Origin: Chromobacterium violaceum ATCC 12472
Lineage (GTDB): Bacteria > Pseudomonadota > Gammaproteobacteria > Burkholderiales > Chromobacteriaceae
Direction of reading: 5' to 3'
DNA length: 64,000 nt
Assembly: GCF_000007705.1 (NCBI RefSeq)
Contig: NC_005085.1
Location: 2,675,752 to 2,739,751, forward strand
The notes beneath the pieces are model-generated. The model did no database searches and was not told the DNA's origin. It worked only from the letters and a program-made list of their open reading frames with translations. Positions 21,333-31,779 of this stretch are shown piece after piece. Made by a program: the position numbers and the translations under genes. Numbering within the stretch: position 1 is the first letter of the stretch; each line of letters opens with the position of its first letter.

Positions 21333-22538
21333 TCAGTGGCCGCTGTCCCGCATCCACTGCATGAACTGGTCGAAGGGCAGCGGGCTGCTGTGGTAGTAGC
21401 CTTGCGCGATGTCGCAACCCAAAGCGGCCAGCTGCTGCCAGTCCTCCCTCGTTTCCACCCCCTCCGCCACCGACAACAGCTGCAATTTCTGGCACATCGC
21501 CACCGCCGAGGTCAGGATGGCCAGTTTCTTGGGACTGCTGGCCGCGTCATGGACGAATTCCCGGTCTATCTTCAGCTCGGTGAACGGACTGCGCGACAGC
21601 TGCTTCATCGACGAATAGCCGGTGCCGTAATCGTCCATCGCCAGGCCGAATCCGTTCAGCCTCAGCCTCGCCAGCGTGCCGAGCGAGGCGGCCAGGTTGG
21701 ACATCAGCGAGGTTTCCGTCACCTCCAGCGCGATGCTTTCACTGGGCAGGCCGCTGGACTTCACGATGGAAGTCATTTCATCCACCAGGCTGGCATCGTC
21801 GAGCAAGGGCACCGGCAGATTGATCGACGCGTGCAGCCCCGGCCGCAGCGCCAGGAACTGCTTCATCGCGGCGCAGACGTCGCGCAGGAACTGGTAGAAA
21901 AAGCGCATGGCCAGCTCGCCCTCTTCCAGGTGATGGACGAATATCGCCGGCGACAGCACGCCGTATTGCGGATGCTCCCAGCGCACCAGCGCCTCCATGC
22001 CGAACAGGACGTCGTCCTTGATCGACACCTTGGGCTGGTAGTACGGCACCAGCTGGCGCTGCTGCAGCGCATGGGCGACATCCTCCTTGCTCACGCTCAG
22101 CTTGCTCACCGACTCGTCGGTCCCGGACCATTCGGGATTGTAGCCGTCCAGCACCCGGCTCAACTCGGCCAGCTTGAGCGGCTTGGGAAAGACCGCCAGC
22201 AGATTCAGCTCCGACGCGTCCACCACGCCCTGCACCGTGTCCAGCACGTCCCGCGGCACGCCGCTCATCACCGCGACGAAGCGCACCTTGCCCTGCAGCT
22301 TGCCGGCAATGCTCTCCAGCAGCTTGACGCCGTCCATATAGGGCATGTTGAGGTCGGTCACCACCAAGTCCACCCTGTCCAGCGCGGCCAGCTTGTTCAT
22401 CGCATCCAGGCCGTGCTCGGCCTCGTGGACCGTGCCGAAGCCGATTTCCTCCAGCAAACCCACCGCCAGCAGCCTGTGGGTGGCGGAGTCGTCCACCACC
22501 ATCACGGACCGATCTTTCCACTTGTCCAGATACCCCAT
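21333..22538 (-). CDS. Response regulator with EAL domain (cyclic di-GMP phosphodiesterase)
   Basis: 401 aa. Residues 1-125 are a receiver (VMVVDDSATHRL, phospho-Asp in VVTDLNMPYMDG, Lys in VFPKPLK). From about 155 a full EAL domain follows with GMEALVRW, EVTE, the DDYGTGYSS loop and VAEGVET, so catalysis looks intact. It lies two bases after cheB as the last gene of the chemotaxis operon. CheA could phosphorylate it, tying chemotactic signalling to c-di-GMP breakdown (inference). Confidence 0.93.
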   Translation of the reverse strand: MGYLDKWKDRSVMVVDDSATHRLLAVGLLEEIGFGTVHEAEHGLDAMNKLAALDRVDLVVTDLNMPYMDGVKLLESIAGKLQGKVRFVAVMSGVPRDVLDTVQGVVDASELNLLAVFPKPLKLAELSRVLDGYNPEWSGTDESVSKLSVSKEDVAHALQQRQLVPYYQPKVSIKDDVLFGMEALVRWEHPQYGVLSPAIFVHHLEEGELAMRFFYQFLRDVCAAMKQFLALRPGLHASINLPVPLLDDASLVDEMTSIVKSSGLPSESIALEVTETSLMSNLAASLGTLARLRLNGFGLAMDDYGTGYSSMKQLSRSPFTELKIDREFVHDAASSPKKLAILTSAVAMCQKLQLLSVAEGVETREDWQQLAALGCDIAQGYYHSSPLPFDQFMQWMRDSGH

Positions 22539-22540
22539 GA

Positions 22541-23620
22541 TCAGCCCCTGATGCCTGCCAGCATGTGGGCGATGCGCTCCAGCGACATCACCTCGTCCAC
22601 GCCGCCATGATTGATCGCCTCGGCCGGCATGCCGAACACCACGCAGGACTCTTCGTCCTGGGCGACGGTGCGGGCGCCGGCGTCATGCATCTCGCGCATG
22701 CCGCGCGCGCCGTCGTCCCCCATTCCGGTCATGATCACGCCTATCGCGTTGCCGCCCGCGCACACCGCCACCGAGCGGAACAGCACGTCCACCGACGGCC
22801 TATGGCGCGACACCAGCGGCCCGTCCTTCACGTCGGCCACGTACTGCGCACCATTGCGCTTCACCAGCAGATGTTTGCCGCCCGGGGCGATCAGCGCCAC
22901 GCCGGAAATCAGCCGGTCGCCGGTCTGCGCCTCCTTCACCTCCACCCGGCACAGCCGGTTCAGCCGCTCGGCGAAGGACGCGGTGAATTTCTCCGGCATG
23001 TGCTGCACCACCGCCACCCCGGGACAGGTGGCGGGCAGCTTGGGCAGCAGGTACTCCAGCGCCTGGGTGCCGCCGGTGGACGTGCCGATGGCGATGATCT
23101 TCTCGGTGGTCCGGTATTTTTCCAGGCCGGACGGCGCTTCCAGCACCACGTCGGCGGTCAGCTTGGGCGCCGGCGGCGCGTGCTCCGCCGCGCCTTGCGA
23201 AATGCGCTTGACCACGCCCATCTTGGCCCTGGCCGCGTCGCGCACCTCCTGCACCAGCTCCTTTGCCGCCTCCAGCAGGAAGGCCCGCTGGTTGAGCGCC
23301 GGCTTGGTGATGATCGCCACCGCGCCGGCGGCCAACGCATCCAGCGTGATGCGGGCACCTTTCTCGGTCAGCGACGAGCAGATGATCACCGGCGTCGGCC
23401 GCTCGTCCATGATCTTGCGCAGGAAGGTGAGGCCATCCATCCGCGGCATCTCGATATCCAGCACGATCACGTCCGGCCAGCGCTGCTTCATCCGGGTCAT
23501 CGCGAATATCGGGTCGGGCGCGGCGCCCAGCACTTCGATGTCCGGCGCGGAAGACAACATCTGGGACAGCACCTCGCGCACCACCGCGGAATCGTCGACG
23601 ATCAGCACGGAAACGCTCAT
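22541..23620 (-). CDS. cheB: Chemotaxis glutamate methylesterase/deamidase CheB
   Basis: 359 aa. Receiver with Asp55 ([13 protein letters not shown]), linker, and C-terminal methylesterase with the triad Ser181 (GTSTGG), His207 (VVQHMPEKF) and Asp302 or Asp303 (MTGMGDDGA). It removes methyl groups from receptors when phosphorylated by CheA. The ATG at 23620 has GGAGG upstream and overlaps cheR as ATGA (23617-23620). The longer upstream frame is noise from cheR. Confidence 0.97.
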   Translation of the reverse strand: MSVSVLIVDDSAVVREVLSQMLSSAPDIEVLGAAPDPIFAMTRMKQRWPDVIVLDIEMPRMDGLTFLRKIMDERPTPVIICSSLTEKGARITLDALAAGAVAIITKPALNQRAFLLEAAKELVQEVRDAARAKMGVVKRISQGAAEHAPPAPKLTADVVLEAPSGLEKYRTTEKIIAIGTSTGGTQALEYLLPKLPATCPGVAVVQHMPEKFTASFAERLNRLCRVEVKEAQTGDRLISGVALIAPGGKHLLVKRNGAQYVADVKDGPLVSRHRPSVDVLFRSVAVCAGGNAIGVIMTGMGDDGARGMREMHDAGARTVAQDEESCVVFGMPAEAINHGGVDEVMSLERIAHMLAGIRG

Positions 23621-24468
23621 CTTGCTCCTCCACTTTTCAGACGCGAAGCCTCGAACCGGTAGCGCGACGGTTCTTCCTGCGCCAGCGGCAGATCCAGCTT
23701 GTGCAGGGATTCGGAATGGCCGATCAGCAAGTGGCCGCCGTCGCGCATCCGGGAGCATACCCGGGACAGCACGTCGCGCTTGGTGCCCTCGTTGAAGTAA
23801 ATCAGCACATTGCGCAGAAATACAATGTCGAAATCATTCTGCTGGAACCGGTCGCAATGCAACAGGTTCAACTTGGAGAACTCCACCCGCCGCGCCAGTA
23901 CCGGCGCCACTTTCACCATACCCTCGTACTCGTCGTGTCCTCTCAGGAAGTATTTCTGCCACAAGAGCGGCGGCGTGCGCCTGACCCGGTCAAGCGGGTA
24001 GACGCCGCGCTTGGCCGCAGCCAGCACCTTGGTGTTGATGTCGGTCGCGCACACCTTCCAGTTGCCGGCCAGCCCCAGCGACTCCGCCAGCACCATGGCG
24101 ATGGTGTAAGGCTCCTCGCCGGTGGAGCTGGCTGCCGACCAGACCCTGACTCCACCTGGACGTTGCTTCTGCAGCGCCTGAGCCTGCTGTTCGAGCCAGT
24201 GGAAATGCTGAGGCTCGCGGAAAAAATAGGTCTCATTGGTGGACAGCAGATTCACCGCGCGCTGCCGCTCGGCATGGCCCATCGGATCCGACAACAGTTT
24301 CCAGTAAGCGGAATAGCTGTCCAGCCCCAGGTGGCGCAAGCGCTTTGACAAGCGGGACTGAACCAGCGAGCGCTTGCTGGCCGGCAAGTCTATGCCCGCC
24401 TCGCTGAGGATGAACTGCCGGAATCGGGCGAACTCCGCATCGTTCAGCACCGGGTCAGAACTGTGCAT
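23617..24468 (-). CDS. cheR: Chemotaxis protein methyltransferase CheR
   Basis: 283 aa. The N-terminal helical domain ([17 protein letters not shown]) is followed by the SAM-binding domain with [28 protein letters not shown] and [14 protein letters not shown]. It methylates receptor glutamates with S-adenosylmethionine. There is no C-terminal TPR extension. Translation is coupled to cheB downstream and it follows cheW by 15 bases. Confidence 0.97.
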   Translation of the reverse strand: MHSSDPVLNDAEFARFRQFILSEAGIDLPASKRSLVQSRLSKRLRHLGLDSYSAYWKLLSDPMGHAERQRAVNLLSTNETYFFREPQHFHWLEQQAQALQKQRPGGVRVWSAASSTGEEPYTIAMVLAESLGLAGNWKVCATDINTKVLAAAKRGVYPLDRVRRTPPLLWQKYFLRGHDEYEGMVKVAPVLARRVEFSKLNLLHCDRFQQNDFDIVFLRNVLIYFNEGTKRDVLSRVCSRMRDGGHLLIGHSESLHKLDLPLAQEEPSRYRFEASRLKSGGAR

Positions 24469-24483
24469 GTTCGCCCTCCCGCA

Positions 24484-25023
24484 TCAGGCCACCTCGGCGT
24501 CGTCGCTGAAATGCTGCAGCGCCACCGATTCCGCCATCGCGCTCAACTCCGTCACCGACAGCGCCTGCTGGACATTGAGCAGGATGGCGAAGCGCTCGTT
24601 GATGGTGGCGATGCCCTGGATGAAGTCGCCGCGTATGCTGACGCCGAAGGTCGGCGAAGGATCGATGTCGCTGTCCGGAATCTCCAGCACCTCGCACACC
24701 GCGTCCAGCAGGATGCCGACATCGTTGTAGCCGCCCTCCAGCCCCGGCAGCGACAGGATGGCCACGCAGGTGGAGGGTTTCAGCTCGGTCGGCCCCCTGC
24801 CGAAGCGTATCGACAGGTCTATCACCGGCACCACCGAGCCGCGCAGATTGATGATGCCGCGCACGAAATTGGGCATCATCGGCACGTGGGTGATGCCGTC
24901 GAGCTCAATGATCTCGCGGATGAAGTTGATCTGGATGCCGAACAGGTCCTCGCCCAGGATGAAGGTAACGCAGTGGAACTTGCCGCCCTGCGCCGCGCCT
25001 GCCGGATCGGAACGCTCGCTCAT
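24484..25023 (-). CDS. cheW: Chemotaxis coupling protein CheW
   Basis: 179 aa, a single CheW domain (KFHCVTFILGEDLFGIQINF, PNFVRGIINLRGSVVPVIDL, FIQGIATINERFAILLNV) bridging receptors and CheA. Two ATGs are close together; I choose the second at 25023, because GAGGAG lies seven bases upstream, too near the first. It follows the MCP gene by 11 bases. Confidence 0.96.
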   Translation of the reverse strand: MSERSDPAGAAQGGKFHCVTFILGEDLFGIQINFIREIIELDGITHVPMMPNFVRGIINLRGSVVPVIDLSIRFGRGPTELKPSTCVAILSLPGLEGGYNDVGILLDAVCEVLEIPDSDIDPSPTFGVSIRGDFIQGIATINERFAILLNVQQALSVTELSAMAESVALQHFSDDAEVA

Positions 25024-25034
25024 GGCCATGCTCC

Positions 25035-26699
25035 TCAGTATTTGGAAAACTTGCCGTCGTCCACTTCTTCATCGAAATCTTCGTCGAAGGCGTGGGCGGA
25101 CGGCGGCGGGGCCGCCTTGTGGCCGCTCCCGCCCTGGCCGCCATGCCCGCCGGAATGCATCATCACGCTCTTGCGCGCATTGCGGGCGCTGCGCAGCTTG
25201 AACTGCTGCATCAGGTCCTGCAGCTGCATCGCCGCCGAGCTGAGCTCTTCCGAGGTCGAGCTCAACTCTTCCGCCGACGAAGCCGACGATTGCATGCCGG
25301 TGCTGATCTGCGATACCGCTGTATTGATCTGGTCGATGCCGGTGCGCTGCTCGCGCGAGGCGGCGGAGATTTCCTGCACCAGGGAGGCGGTCTGGTCTAT
25401 GCCCGGCAGCATGTCCTGCAATTGGACGCCGGCGCGCTCGGCGACGCTGACCGACCGTCCGGCCAGATCGCCGATCTCCCTGGCGGCCACCTGGGAGCGT
25501 TCCGCCAGCTTGCGCACCTCCACCGCCACGGTGGCGAAGCCCTTGCCGTGCTCGCCGGCGCGGGCCGCCTCGATCGCGGCGTTGATCGCCAGCAGGTCGG
25601 TCTTGTTGGCGATGTCGTTGATCACGGTGATGCGCGAAGCGATTTCCTTCATCGCGTGCACCATGTCGCCCACCGCCTTGCCGCTCTCGGTGGCGCTGTC
25701 GGCCGACTTGGACGCGATGCCCTCCGTCACCCGGGCGTTGTCGGCGTTCTGGGTGACGGTGGAGGCCATTTCCTCGACCGAGGCGCTGGTCTCCTCCACG
25801 CTGGACGCCAGCTCCGACGCCGTCTGCGCCAGCGAGCTGGCGGTGGAGGCCACCTGTTCCGACGCCGCGCCTATCGACTCGGACATCGAACTCACCTCGG
25901 CCAGGGTGTCGGACAACCGGTGCGCCATGCCGCGAATCGAGTACAGCAGGCTGCTGTTGTCATTGGGGCGCAGCTTGATCGGCACCGCCAGGTCGCCGTC
26001 CGCCACCCGCGACACCACCTGCATCGCGTAGGACGGGTCGCCGCCCAGCTGGCGCAGTATGCTGCGGATGATGGCCAGCGCCAGCAGCACGGTCACCACC
26101 AGCGCCGCGACGCCTATCGAAATCATCAGGTTGCGCGCGCTCTCCGCGCTGGCCGCCGCCTCGTGGCTCAAATCCTTCATTTGCTGCGCCTGGAAAGCGC
26201 CCATTTCGTCCAGGGCCGTGATCAGCGTGTTGTTGGCCGGGGCGAATTCCTTGAGCAGGTAAGTGACCGCCTGCGCGTGGTCCTTGCCCAGCAGCGCGTA
26301 CAGTTCGCCGTACTTGAGATTCAGATTGTCGCGGGCGGACACGATCTTGTCGTACAGCTCGCGTCCTCTGGTCGTGTCGATCAGGCGGTCCAGCTTCTGC
26401 AGCAACTGCTTGTTATCGTCGCGCAGCTTGGCGATCGACTGCTTGGTCTTTTCGATTTCGGCCGGCTCCGTCAGCAATAGCAGGTTGCGCACGTAGCGGC
26501 CGTTGTTCAGCGTGTTCTGCATGATGTCGTTGGACAGCGACACCTTGACATAACGATCCGAAACGATCTCGTTGGTATTGGCGCTCATGGCCACCATGCC
26601 GCGTATGCCCACCAGCAGGATGGCCAGCATCAGCAGCAGAATGATGCCGTAGCCTATCGCCAGCTTGATGTGGACCTGCGTATTGTGAAAGGAAGTCAT
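25035..26699 (-). CDS. Methyl-accepting chemotaxis protein
   Basis: 554 aa. Transmembrane helix 1 at about 12-33, a periplasmic four-helix-bundle sensor (4HB_MCP type) to about 188, helix 2 at about 190-212, then HAMP and the cytoplasmic signalling hairpin. The tip has the highly conserved [20 protein letters not shown] and [19 protein letters not shown]. The C-terminus is a His/Gly/Pro-rich, then acidic tail with no NWETF-like pentapeptide. It lies 30 bases after cheA. The attractant is unknown. Confidence 0.95.
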   Translation of the reverse strand: MTSFHNTQVHIKLAIGYGIILLLMLAILLVGIRGMVAMSANTNEIVSDRYVKVSLSNDIMQNTLNNGRYVRNLLLLTEPAEIEKTKQSIAKLRDDNKQLLQKLDRLIDTTRGRELYDKIVSARDNLNLKYGELYALLGKDHAQAVTYLLKEFAPANNTLITALDEMGAFQAQQMKDLSHEAAASAESARNLMISIGVAALVVTVLLALAIIRSILRQLGGDPSYAMQVVSRVADGDLAVPIKLRPNDNSSLLYSIRGMAHRLSDTLAEVSSMSESIGAASEQVASTASSLAQTASELASSVEETSASVEEMASTVTQNADNARVTEGIASKSADSATESGKAVGDMVHAMKEIASRITVINDIANKTDLLAINAAIEAARAGEHGKGFATVAVEVRKLAERSQVAAREIGDLAGRSVSVAERAGVQLQDMLPGIDQTASLVQEISAASREQRTGIDQINTAVSQISTGMQSSASSAEELSSTSEELSSAAMQLQDLMQQFKLRSARNARKSVMMHSGGHGGQGGSGHKAAPPPSAHAFDEDFDEEVDDGKFSKY

Positions 26700-26729
26700 G
26701 TTTGTCTCCTGGAACCCCGAATGTAGGTC

Positions 26730-28895
26730 TTATTGCTTGTCGCCCAGCAATGCCTCGGCGTTTTGCCTGATCAGCCTGCGCTCGCGCCGGCAGGCGTGGT
26801 GTATCAACTGCGGAATGTCCAGCACCAGCGCCGGCTTGCCGTTGCCGAGAATGGTGGAGCCGCTGATGCCGCGCAGCGACTTGAAGATCTCGCCCAGCGG
26901 CTTGATCACCGCCTGCACCTCGCCCATCAGCCTGTCCACCACGATGCCGGCTCGATGCTCGCCGTAATGGACGATCACGATGTACTCCGGGTGGGCGGCC
27001 GGCGGCAGGCCGAACAGCTCGCGCAAGGACACGAAGGGCAGCCAGTCGCCGCGCAGATTGACCTGGCGCGCGCGCTGGCTCATCGCCCCCTCGGGCATGT
27101 CCACGCACTCGATCATCATGTCCAGCGGCATCACCAGCGCCGACTCGTTCACCTCCACCCGGAAGCCGTCGATGATGGCCAGCGTCAGCGGCAGGCGCAG
27201 GCGGAAGGTGGAGCCGACGCCCGGCTGGGACTGGATTTCGATTTCGCCGCGCAGCGCCTCGATATTGCGCTTGACCACATCCATGCCGACGCCGCGGCCG
27301 GACAGATCGCTGACCGCGTCCGCGGTGGAGAAGCCGGGCAGGAAGATCAGCTGCAGCGTTTCCTGATCGCTGAGCAGGCGGCCTTCGGCCACCAGGCCGC
27401 GCTCGATGGCCTTGGCCAGCACTTTCTCGCGGTTGATGCCGCCGCCGTCGTCCTTGACCTCGACCACCACCGACCCTGCGTCGTGATAGGCGTTCAGCGT
27501 GACCGTGCCCTGTTCCGGCTTGCCGGCGGCCCGGCGCTTCTCGGCCGACTCCAGCCCGTGGTCCACCGCGTTGCGGACGATGTGCATCAGCGGGTCGGTC
27601 AGCTTCTCCACCATGGACTTGTCGATCTCGGTGTCGCCGCCCTTGATCTCCAGCTGAATGGCCTTGTTCAGTTGTTTGGACACCTCGCGCACCATGCGCG
27701 GGAAGCGGCTGAATATCTCGTCCACCGGCACCATGCGCAGCGTCAGCGCGTCGTCGCGTATGCTTTCCACCAGCGTGTTGATCACGGCGACGGACTCCAG
27801 CAATTCGCCGTCGCCCCGGCTCTGCGCGATCAGCTTGGTGCCGGCCGAGGCGATCACCAGTTCGCCGACCCGGTTGATCAGTCGGTCCAGCTTGCTGGCC
27901 TCGATGCGGATGTACTGGCTGTCGCCGCGCCCGCTCCGCGCCGGCGCGCCGCCGACCGGCGCCTGGGCCGCGGCCGGGACGGCCGATTGGGTATCGGGCG
28001 CTGCGTCTTCGACCGGATCCGTCACGTCGCCGTTGCGGATGCGCTCCGCCTCGTCCGGCGTCAAGGCGCCGCGGGCGAGCCAGCGCTCCAGTTGCTCCTC
28101 CAGCGGCTCGCCCAGCGCTTCCGCTTCGGCCAGGTAGTCAGCCAGCGGCGCGTACGGCGCCAGGATGCCGATGTGGCTGTCCTCGGCGATGAATTCGAAG
28201 GTATCCGCGATGCGTTGCCGGCCCTCCTCCGTTTCCAGCGCCAAATCGAAGCCGATGAAGCACTCGGTCACGTCCAGCAATTGCGGCGGCGGCCAGCTCC
28301 GCCAGACCGGCGTCACGTCTCGCAGCGTGCCGAAGCCTCCCAGGTAACGCACAAAGGACAGCGGGTCGAAGCCGTGGCGGAACGTGTCGGGATGGAAACG
28401 CAGCGACAGCTGCCAATACGGGCTGCCGGTCTCGACGTCACCGCCGCCCGCTTCCGCAGCCACCGGCGCATCGCCCGCCGCCACGGCCGGCCCGGCGCTC
28501 GCTCCGCCCTCCTGATAGCGCCTCAGTCCCGCCAGCAGCGGCTCGCCTTCCGGCAGGTCGCGCTGGGCCATTTGGTCGCTGACCGCGCTGGCGTCCAGCA
28601 AGCGCCGCAGGTGGTCGTTGCAGGCCAGCAGCAGCGTGATCAAATCGTCGCTGAGCGCGACCTGGCCCGAACGCAGCCGCTCCAGCACGTTCTCCATCAC
28701 GTGGGCGAAGCGGACCAGCGCGTCCAGACCGAAAATGCCCGCCGACCCCTTGATGGTGTGGGCGGTGCGGAACAGCAGATTGTAGGTTTCATCCCCCGGA
28801 GGATGGGCGACCGGATCCAGCAGCGCCGACTCCAGCCCGTCGCACAGCTCGCGCGACTCTTCGAAGAAAACCTCCCTGGCCTTGCTAAGATCCAT
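26730..28895 (-). CDS. cheA: Chemotaxis histidine kinase CheA
   Basis: 721 aa. P1/Hpt with phospho-His46 (FRTAHTIKGSAGIFG), a long middle with CheY/CheB-binding and linker parts, the dimerisation domain (LDRLINRVGELVIASAG), HATPase with HIVRNAVDHGLES and GRGVGMDVVKRNIE, and a C-terminal CheW-like domain. It passes phosphate to CheY, CheB and probably the REC/EAL protein. The start overlaps the STAS gene by 11 bases. Confidence 0.97.
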   Translation of the reverse strand: MDLSKAREVFFEESRELCDGLESALLDPVAHPPGDETYNLLFRTAHTIKGSAGIFGLDALVRFAHVMENVLERLRSGQVALSDDLITLLLACNDHLRRLLDASAVSDQMAQRDLPEGEPLLAGLRRYQEGGASAGPAVAAGDAPVAAEAGGGDVETGSPYWQLSLRFHPDTFRHGFDPLSFVRYLGGFGTLRDVTPVWRSWPPPQLLDVTECFIGFDLALETEEGRQRIADTFEFIAEDSHIGILAPYAPLADYLAEAEALGEPLEEQLERWLARGALTPDEAERIRNGDVTDPVEDAAPDTQSAVPAAAQAPVGGAPARSGRGDSQYIRIEASKLDRLINRVGELVIASAGTKLIAQSRGDGELLESVAVINTLVESIRDDALTLRMVPVDEIFSRFPRMVREVSKQLNKAIQLEIKGGDTEIDKSMVEKLTDPLMHIVRNAVDHGLESAEKRRAAGKPEQGTVTLNAYHDAGSVVVEVKDDGGGINREKVLAKAIERGLVAEGRLLSDQETLQLIFLPGFSTADAVSDLSGRGVGMDVVKRNIEALRGEIEIQSQPGVGSTFRLRLPLTLAIIDGFRVEVNESALVMPLDMMIECVDMPEGAMSQRARQVNLRGDWLPFVSLRELFGLPPAAHPEYIVIVHYGEHRAGIVVDRLMGEVQAVIKPLGEIFKSLRGISGSTILGNGKPALVLDIPQLIHHACRRERRLIRQNAEALLGDKQ

Positions 28896-29205
28896 CGCCA
28901 GCCTCTCCCTGTCCGCCGCCGGCCTTCGGCGCCAAACCCATCCATCCGCCCACCTCGTCCAGCAGAGGATTGCCGGCGGCGATGGCCATTGTTTTCTCCA
29001 GCCTGGCGGCCTCGGCCAGCAGGATGCAGAGCAGTTGCGCGCCGCAGCCGTCCAGTTCGGTCAGGCCGGACAAGTCAAGCGCCACCCGCTCATGGTTGAG
29101 CAGGCCGAGCAGTTCGTCCTGCATGTCCTCGGCGGTGAAAATCGTCAGCTCGCCATCCAGCGCCGCCAGCGTCGTTTCGCCATCCTGTCGCAGTTGCAGC
29201 CCCAT
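28885..29205 (-). CDS. STAS-domain protein in chemotaxis operon
   Basis: 106 aa. A STAS (anti-sigma-factor-antagonist-like) domain: LDGELTIFTAEDMQDELLGL, then VALDLSGLTELDGCGAQLL, where the Ser/Asp at the helix start is the usual phosphorylation or switch site. Such proteins occur in many chemotaxis operons between cheY and cheA; their role there is unclear. Overlap with cheA by 11 bases suggests coupled, balanced synthesis. Confidence 0.88.
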   Translation of the reverse strand: MGLQLRQDGETTLAALDGELTIFTAEDMQDELLGLLNHERVALDLSGLTELDGCGAQLLCILLAEAARLEKTMAIAAGNPLLDEVGGWMGLAPKAGGGQGEAGDGS

Positions 29206-29218
29206 CTCGCGCTCCGGC

Positions 29219-29587
29219 TCAGGGCTGGATCAGCTTGGACACCGCGTCCAGCAGCTTGGCCGGATCGAAAGGCTTGACGATCCATGCCTTGGCGCCAGCC
29301 TCCTTGCCCTGCATCTTCTTGTCGTCGCTGCCCTCGGTGGTCAGCATGATCACCGGCAGGAAACGCGTGGCGGCGCCCTCTTTCAAGCGTTTCAGCAGCG
29401 TGATGCCGTCCATGCCCGGCATGTTGACGTCGGAAATGACGAGGTTGACGCGGACGCCGTTCAGCTTGGACAGCGCGTCGTTGCCGTCGCAGGCTTCGAT
29501 CACATCGTAGCCGGCGCCCTTCAGCGCGATGCTGACGGTCGCGCGGATGCTGGCGGCGTCATCGACGATCAGGATGGATTTACCCAT
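29219..29587 (-). CDS. cheY: Chemotaxis response regulator CheY
   Basis: 122 aa single receiver domain. Asp9-Asp10, phospho-Asp53 (LVISDVNMPGMDG), Thr in MLTTEGSDDKK and Lys in WIVKPFDPAKL are all present. Phospho-CheY binds the flagellar switch. No cheZ is in the window, so dephosphorylation depends on another phosphatase or on the other receivers acting as sinks. Confidence 0.96.
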   Translation of the reverse strand: MGKSILIVDDAASIRATVSIALKGAGYDVIEACDGNDALSKLNGVRVNLVISDVNMPGMDGITLLKRLKEGAATRFLPVIMLTTEGSDDKKMQGKEAGAKAWIVKPFDPAKLLDAVSKLIQP

Positions 29588-29623
29588 GAACTCCTCCAGG
29601 TGGGGTGATCCGATGCCGCGGCA

Positions 29624-30772
29624 TCAGAAAAAGTCGACATCGCCGCTGGAAGCCGCAGGCTTGCCGCCGCCGCCCTGATGCAGGGCCGCCTGTTCCAGCG
29701 TGGTATAGGTGGATTCGAGGCGCTTCAGCCACTCCCGGGGATGCGCCTCCGGCCCCTTCTCCCCGCGCCGGCGCGCTTCGCGCACCGCCTCGAGGTGGGC
29801 CTGCATCTGCTTCAGATCCTGCGCGACATGCTGGACGATCTGGCTGACCCGGTCCTGGAATTGCAGCGCGATCAGCGAGGCATGCAGCTCCTTCTCGACG
29901 CGGGAGCCTTCGGTCTGCATCCTTTGATTGACCTGGGCCAGTTTTTCCGCCGCCGCGCTGAAGTCCCTCACCGATTCGTCCAGCAGCCCCAGCGCGTTGT
30001 TGCCGCGGTCCGCGTCCTGCGCGCCCAGGCTGGTGGTGGTCTGGCGGGTCTGCTCCAGCGCGCCGTTGATCTCGACCACCTTTTCCGACATCTGCTTGCC
30101 GGTCTGCTCGGATTGCTGCGACAGCTTGCGCACCTCGTCGGCCACCACGGCGAAGCCGCGGCCGAATTCGCCGGCGCGCGCGGCCTCGATGCTGGCGTTC
30201 AGTGCCAGCAGATTGGTCTGGTTGGAAATGCGGCCGACCTGGTCCGCCATGGACAGCAATTCGCCGGAATAGGTGGCGAGGCGGGAGACTTCGTCGATCA
30301 GTTGCTGGCGGTGGCCGACGATCTCCGCCAGCACGGACGATATCTCCCGGCTGCGCTGGCTGGCATCCGCCACCATCTGCTCCAGGCTGCCGCTGCCGAT
30401 GTCGTCGGCAGCCGAGCCCGCCGCCTCTATGGTGGCGTGCAGGCCATCGGCGATGCCGGTCAGCGTGCCCGCCAACTGGTTGCCGCCGGTGACCGACTGC
30501 TCGATCACCAGTTGCAGATTGCCCTCCCAGCGCGCGATCACCTGCAGCAGCAACTCGAGCTGGCCGTCATCGTCGGATGCGGCCGGCGCGGCGGCCGAAG
30601 GCTGGTTTGCAGGCGGCGGGGCTTCCCCGCCCCCGCCATGGAACAGCAGCAGCCCGCCGCCGCCCAGCACCGGGATCAACCAGCCCAGCCAGGGCGAAAC
30701 CCACACCAACGCCGCCGCCGACGCCAGGCATAGCCCGGCGAAGACGAGCAGCGATTTGCTCCTGTTTCCCAT
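29624..30772 (-). CDS. Methyl-accepting chemotaxis protein, short, no periplasmic sensor
   Basis: 382 aa. Two close hydrophobic segments at the N-terminus ([18 protein letters not shown] and [16 protein letters not shown]) with almost no periplasmic loop, then a helical region and a signalling tip ([37 protein letters not shown]). The C-terminus ends SGDVDFF. It probably senses an internal or membrane signal. It is first of the chemotaxis operon. The ATG at 30772 is favoured over one 27 bases upstream, but both are possible. Confidence 0.9.
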   Translation of the reverse strand: MGNRSKSLLVFAGLCLASAAALVWVSPWLGWLIPVLGGGGLLLFHGGGGEAPPPANQPSAAAPAASDDDGQLELLLQVIARWEGNLQLVIEQSVTGGNQLAGTLTGIADGLHATIEAAGSAADDIGSGSLEQMVADASQRSREISSVLAEIVGHRQQLIDEVSRLATYSGELLSMADQVGRISNQTNLLALNASIEAARAGEFGRGFAVVADEVRKLSQQSEQTGKQMSEKVVEINGALEQTRQTTTSLGAQDADRGNNALGLLDESVRDFSAAAEKLAQVNQRMQTEGSRVEKELHASLIALQFQDRVSQIVQHVAQDLKQMQAHLEAVREARRRGEKGPEAHPREWLKRLESTYTTLEQAALHQGGGGKPAASSGDVDFF

Positions 30773-30925
30773 CCATCCCCCCGCCAAGGAGAACCGCATG
30801 TTCGGCAATGGCCGCGCCGGCCATGCCATTTGTGATTACCATCCGGGCCATTACAAGCAATACCCGCTGGCACATGGTTTCACTTAAGTTGCCGTCAACA
30901 GGACTGTCAAGGAAAGCGCAGGAAT

Positions 30926-31672
30926 TCAGGGGTCGGCGGCGGAAACCAGGCGGGCGTAGCTGCCGTCCCGCTTCATGCCCTCCAGTTCGGCGTCGAATCG
31001 GTCGCGCACGCCGGCAAGGTCCGGCTTGCGCGCGAAGGCGATATAACTGGGAATCCGCTCGACCGGCGGCTGCAGTTCTCGCACCAAGCCTTCAACATGC
31101 TGCCGGCGGATGATGTCCCAGGCGCCGAGTCGGTTGCTGACCAGGATGTCGAAGCGCCTCGCGACCAGCTTCTCCATGTTCTGCTCGCCGCTGGCGGCCG
31201 TTTCCGCGATGCGGATAAGCCCCTGACGCGCCGCCGTGTCGAAGACGGCGCCATAGCTGACGGACCTCACCACGCCGAAGCGGTAGCCTGAGAGCTGGCC
31301 CAGCCGGCCGTCGAAACGGATGGTCGAATCCTGCAGCACGAACAGCGACACCGCCTGCGGCATCAGCGTCTGCCGGGAATAGTCCAGCCGAGCCTCTCTC
31401 TCGGGTGTCTTGTACAGGGTGAATATCGCATCCGCTTGCCCGGTCTCCACCATCGCCAGCGACCTCCCCCAGGGATAGACGCTGACGTGGACCGTCCGCC
31501 CCATGCGGCTGAAGGCCTCGCGCACGATGTCCACCACGAAGCCCTTGACCCCGGCGCCTTCCTGATATTGATAAGGCGGGTACTGCAGCGTGACCAGCTC
31601 CAGCGGGCGCTCCCCCGCGACGGACAGCGGGGGCAGCAGCAGCAACATCAGCATCACCATCAGCCGAGCCAA
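30926..31672 (-). CDS. Periplasmic substrate-binding protein, SBP_bac_3 family (orphan)
   Basis: 248 aa. An N-terminal signal peptide (MARLMVMLMLLLLPPLSVAG) is followed by the two-lobe amino-acid-type binding domain: LVTLQYPPYQYQEGAGVKGF and VDIVREAFSRMGR. I accept the TTG start at 31672, since GGAGAG lies eight bases upstream and it supplies the positive n-region of the signal. No permease or ATPase gene is nearby, so it may feed a distant transporter or work as a sensor. It is separated from purF by a strong terminator. Confidence 0.82.
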   Translation of the reverse strand: MARLMVMLMLLLLPPLSVAGERPLELVTLQYPPYQYQEGAGVKGFVVDIVREAFSRMGRTVHVSVYPWGRSLAMVETGQADAIFTLYKTPEREARLDYSRQTLMPQAVSLFVLQDSTIRFDGRLGQLSGYRFGVVRSVSYGAVFDTAARQGLIRIAETAASGEQNMEKLVARRFDILVSNRLGAWDIIRRQHVEGLVRELQPPVERIPSYIAFARKPDLAGVRDRFDAELEGMKRDGSYARLVSAADP

Positions 31673-31689
31673 GATGCGCGCTCTCCAAA

Positions 31690-31728
31690 AAGAAAACGGG
31701 GACGCTCCGGCGCAGGAGCGTCCCCGTT
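31690..31728 (-). terminator. Strong Rho-independent terminator of purF
   Basis: A 14-bp perfect stem (31695-31708 with 31715-31728), loop GGCGCA. On the minus strand it is followed by TTTTCTTTTT. It ends the folC-cvpA-purF transcript. Confidence 0.92.
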
Positions 31729-31779
31729 GGGGTCAGACCGGCCGGAACCTATTCAGGATAGTCCAGGCCGGAAGCGGAC

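Noticed and set aside
26733-29099. Long plus-strand frame (788 codons) opposite cheA
   Set aside because: Antisense shadow of cheA with low-complexity residues and no domain.
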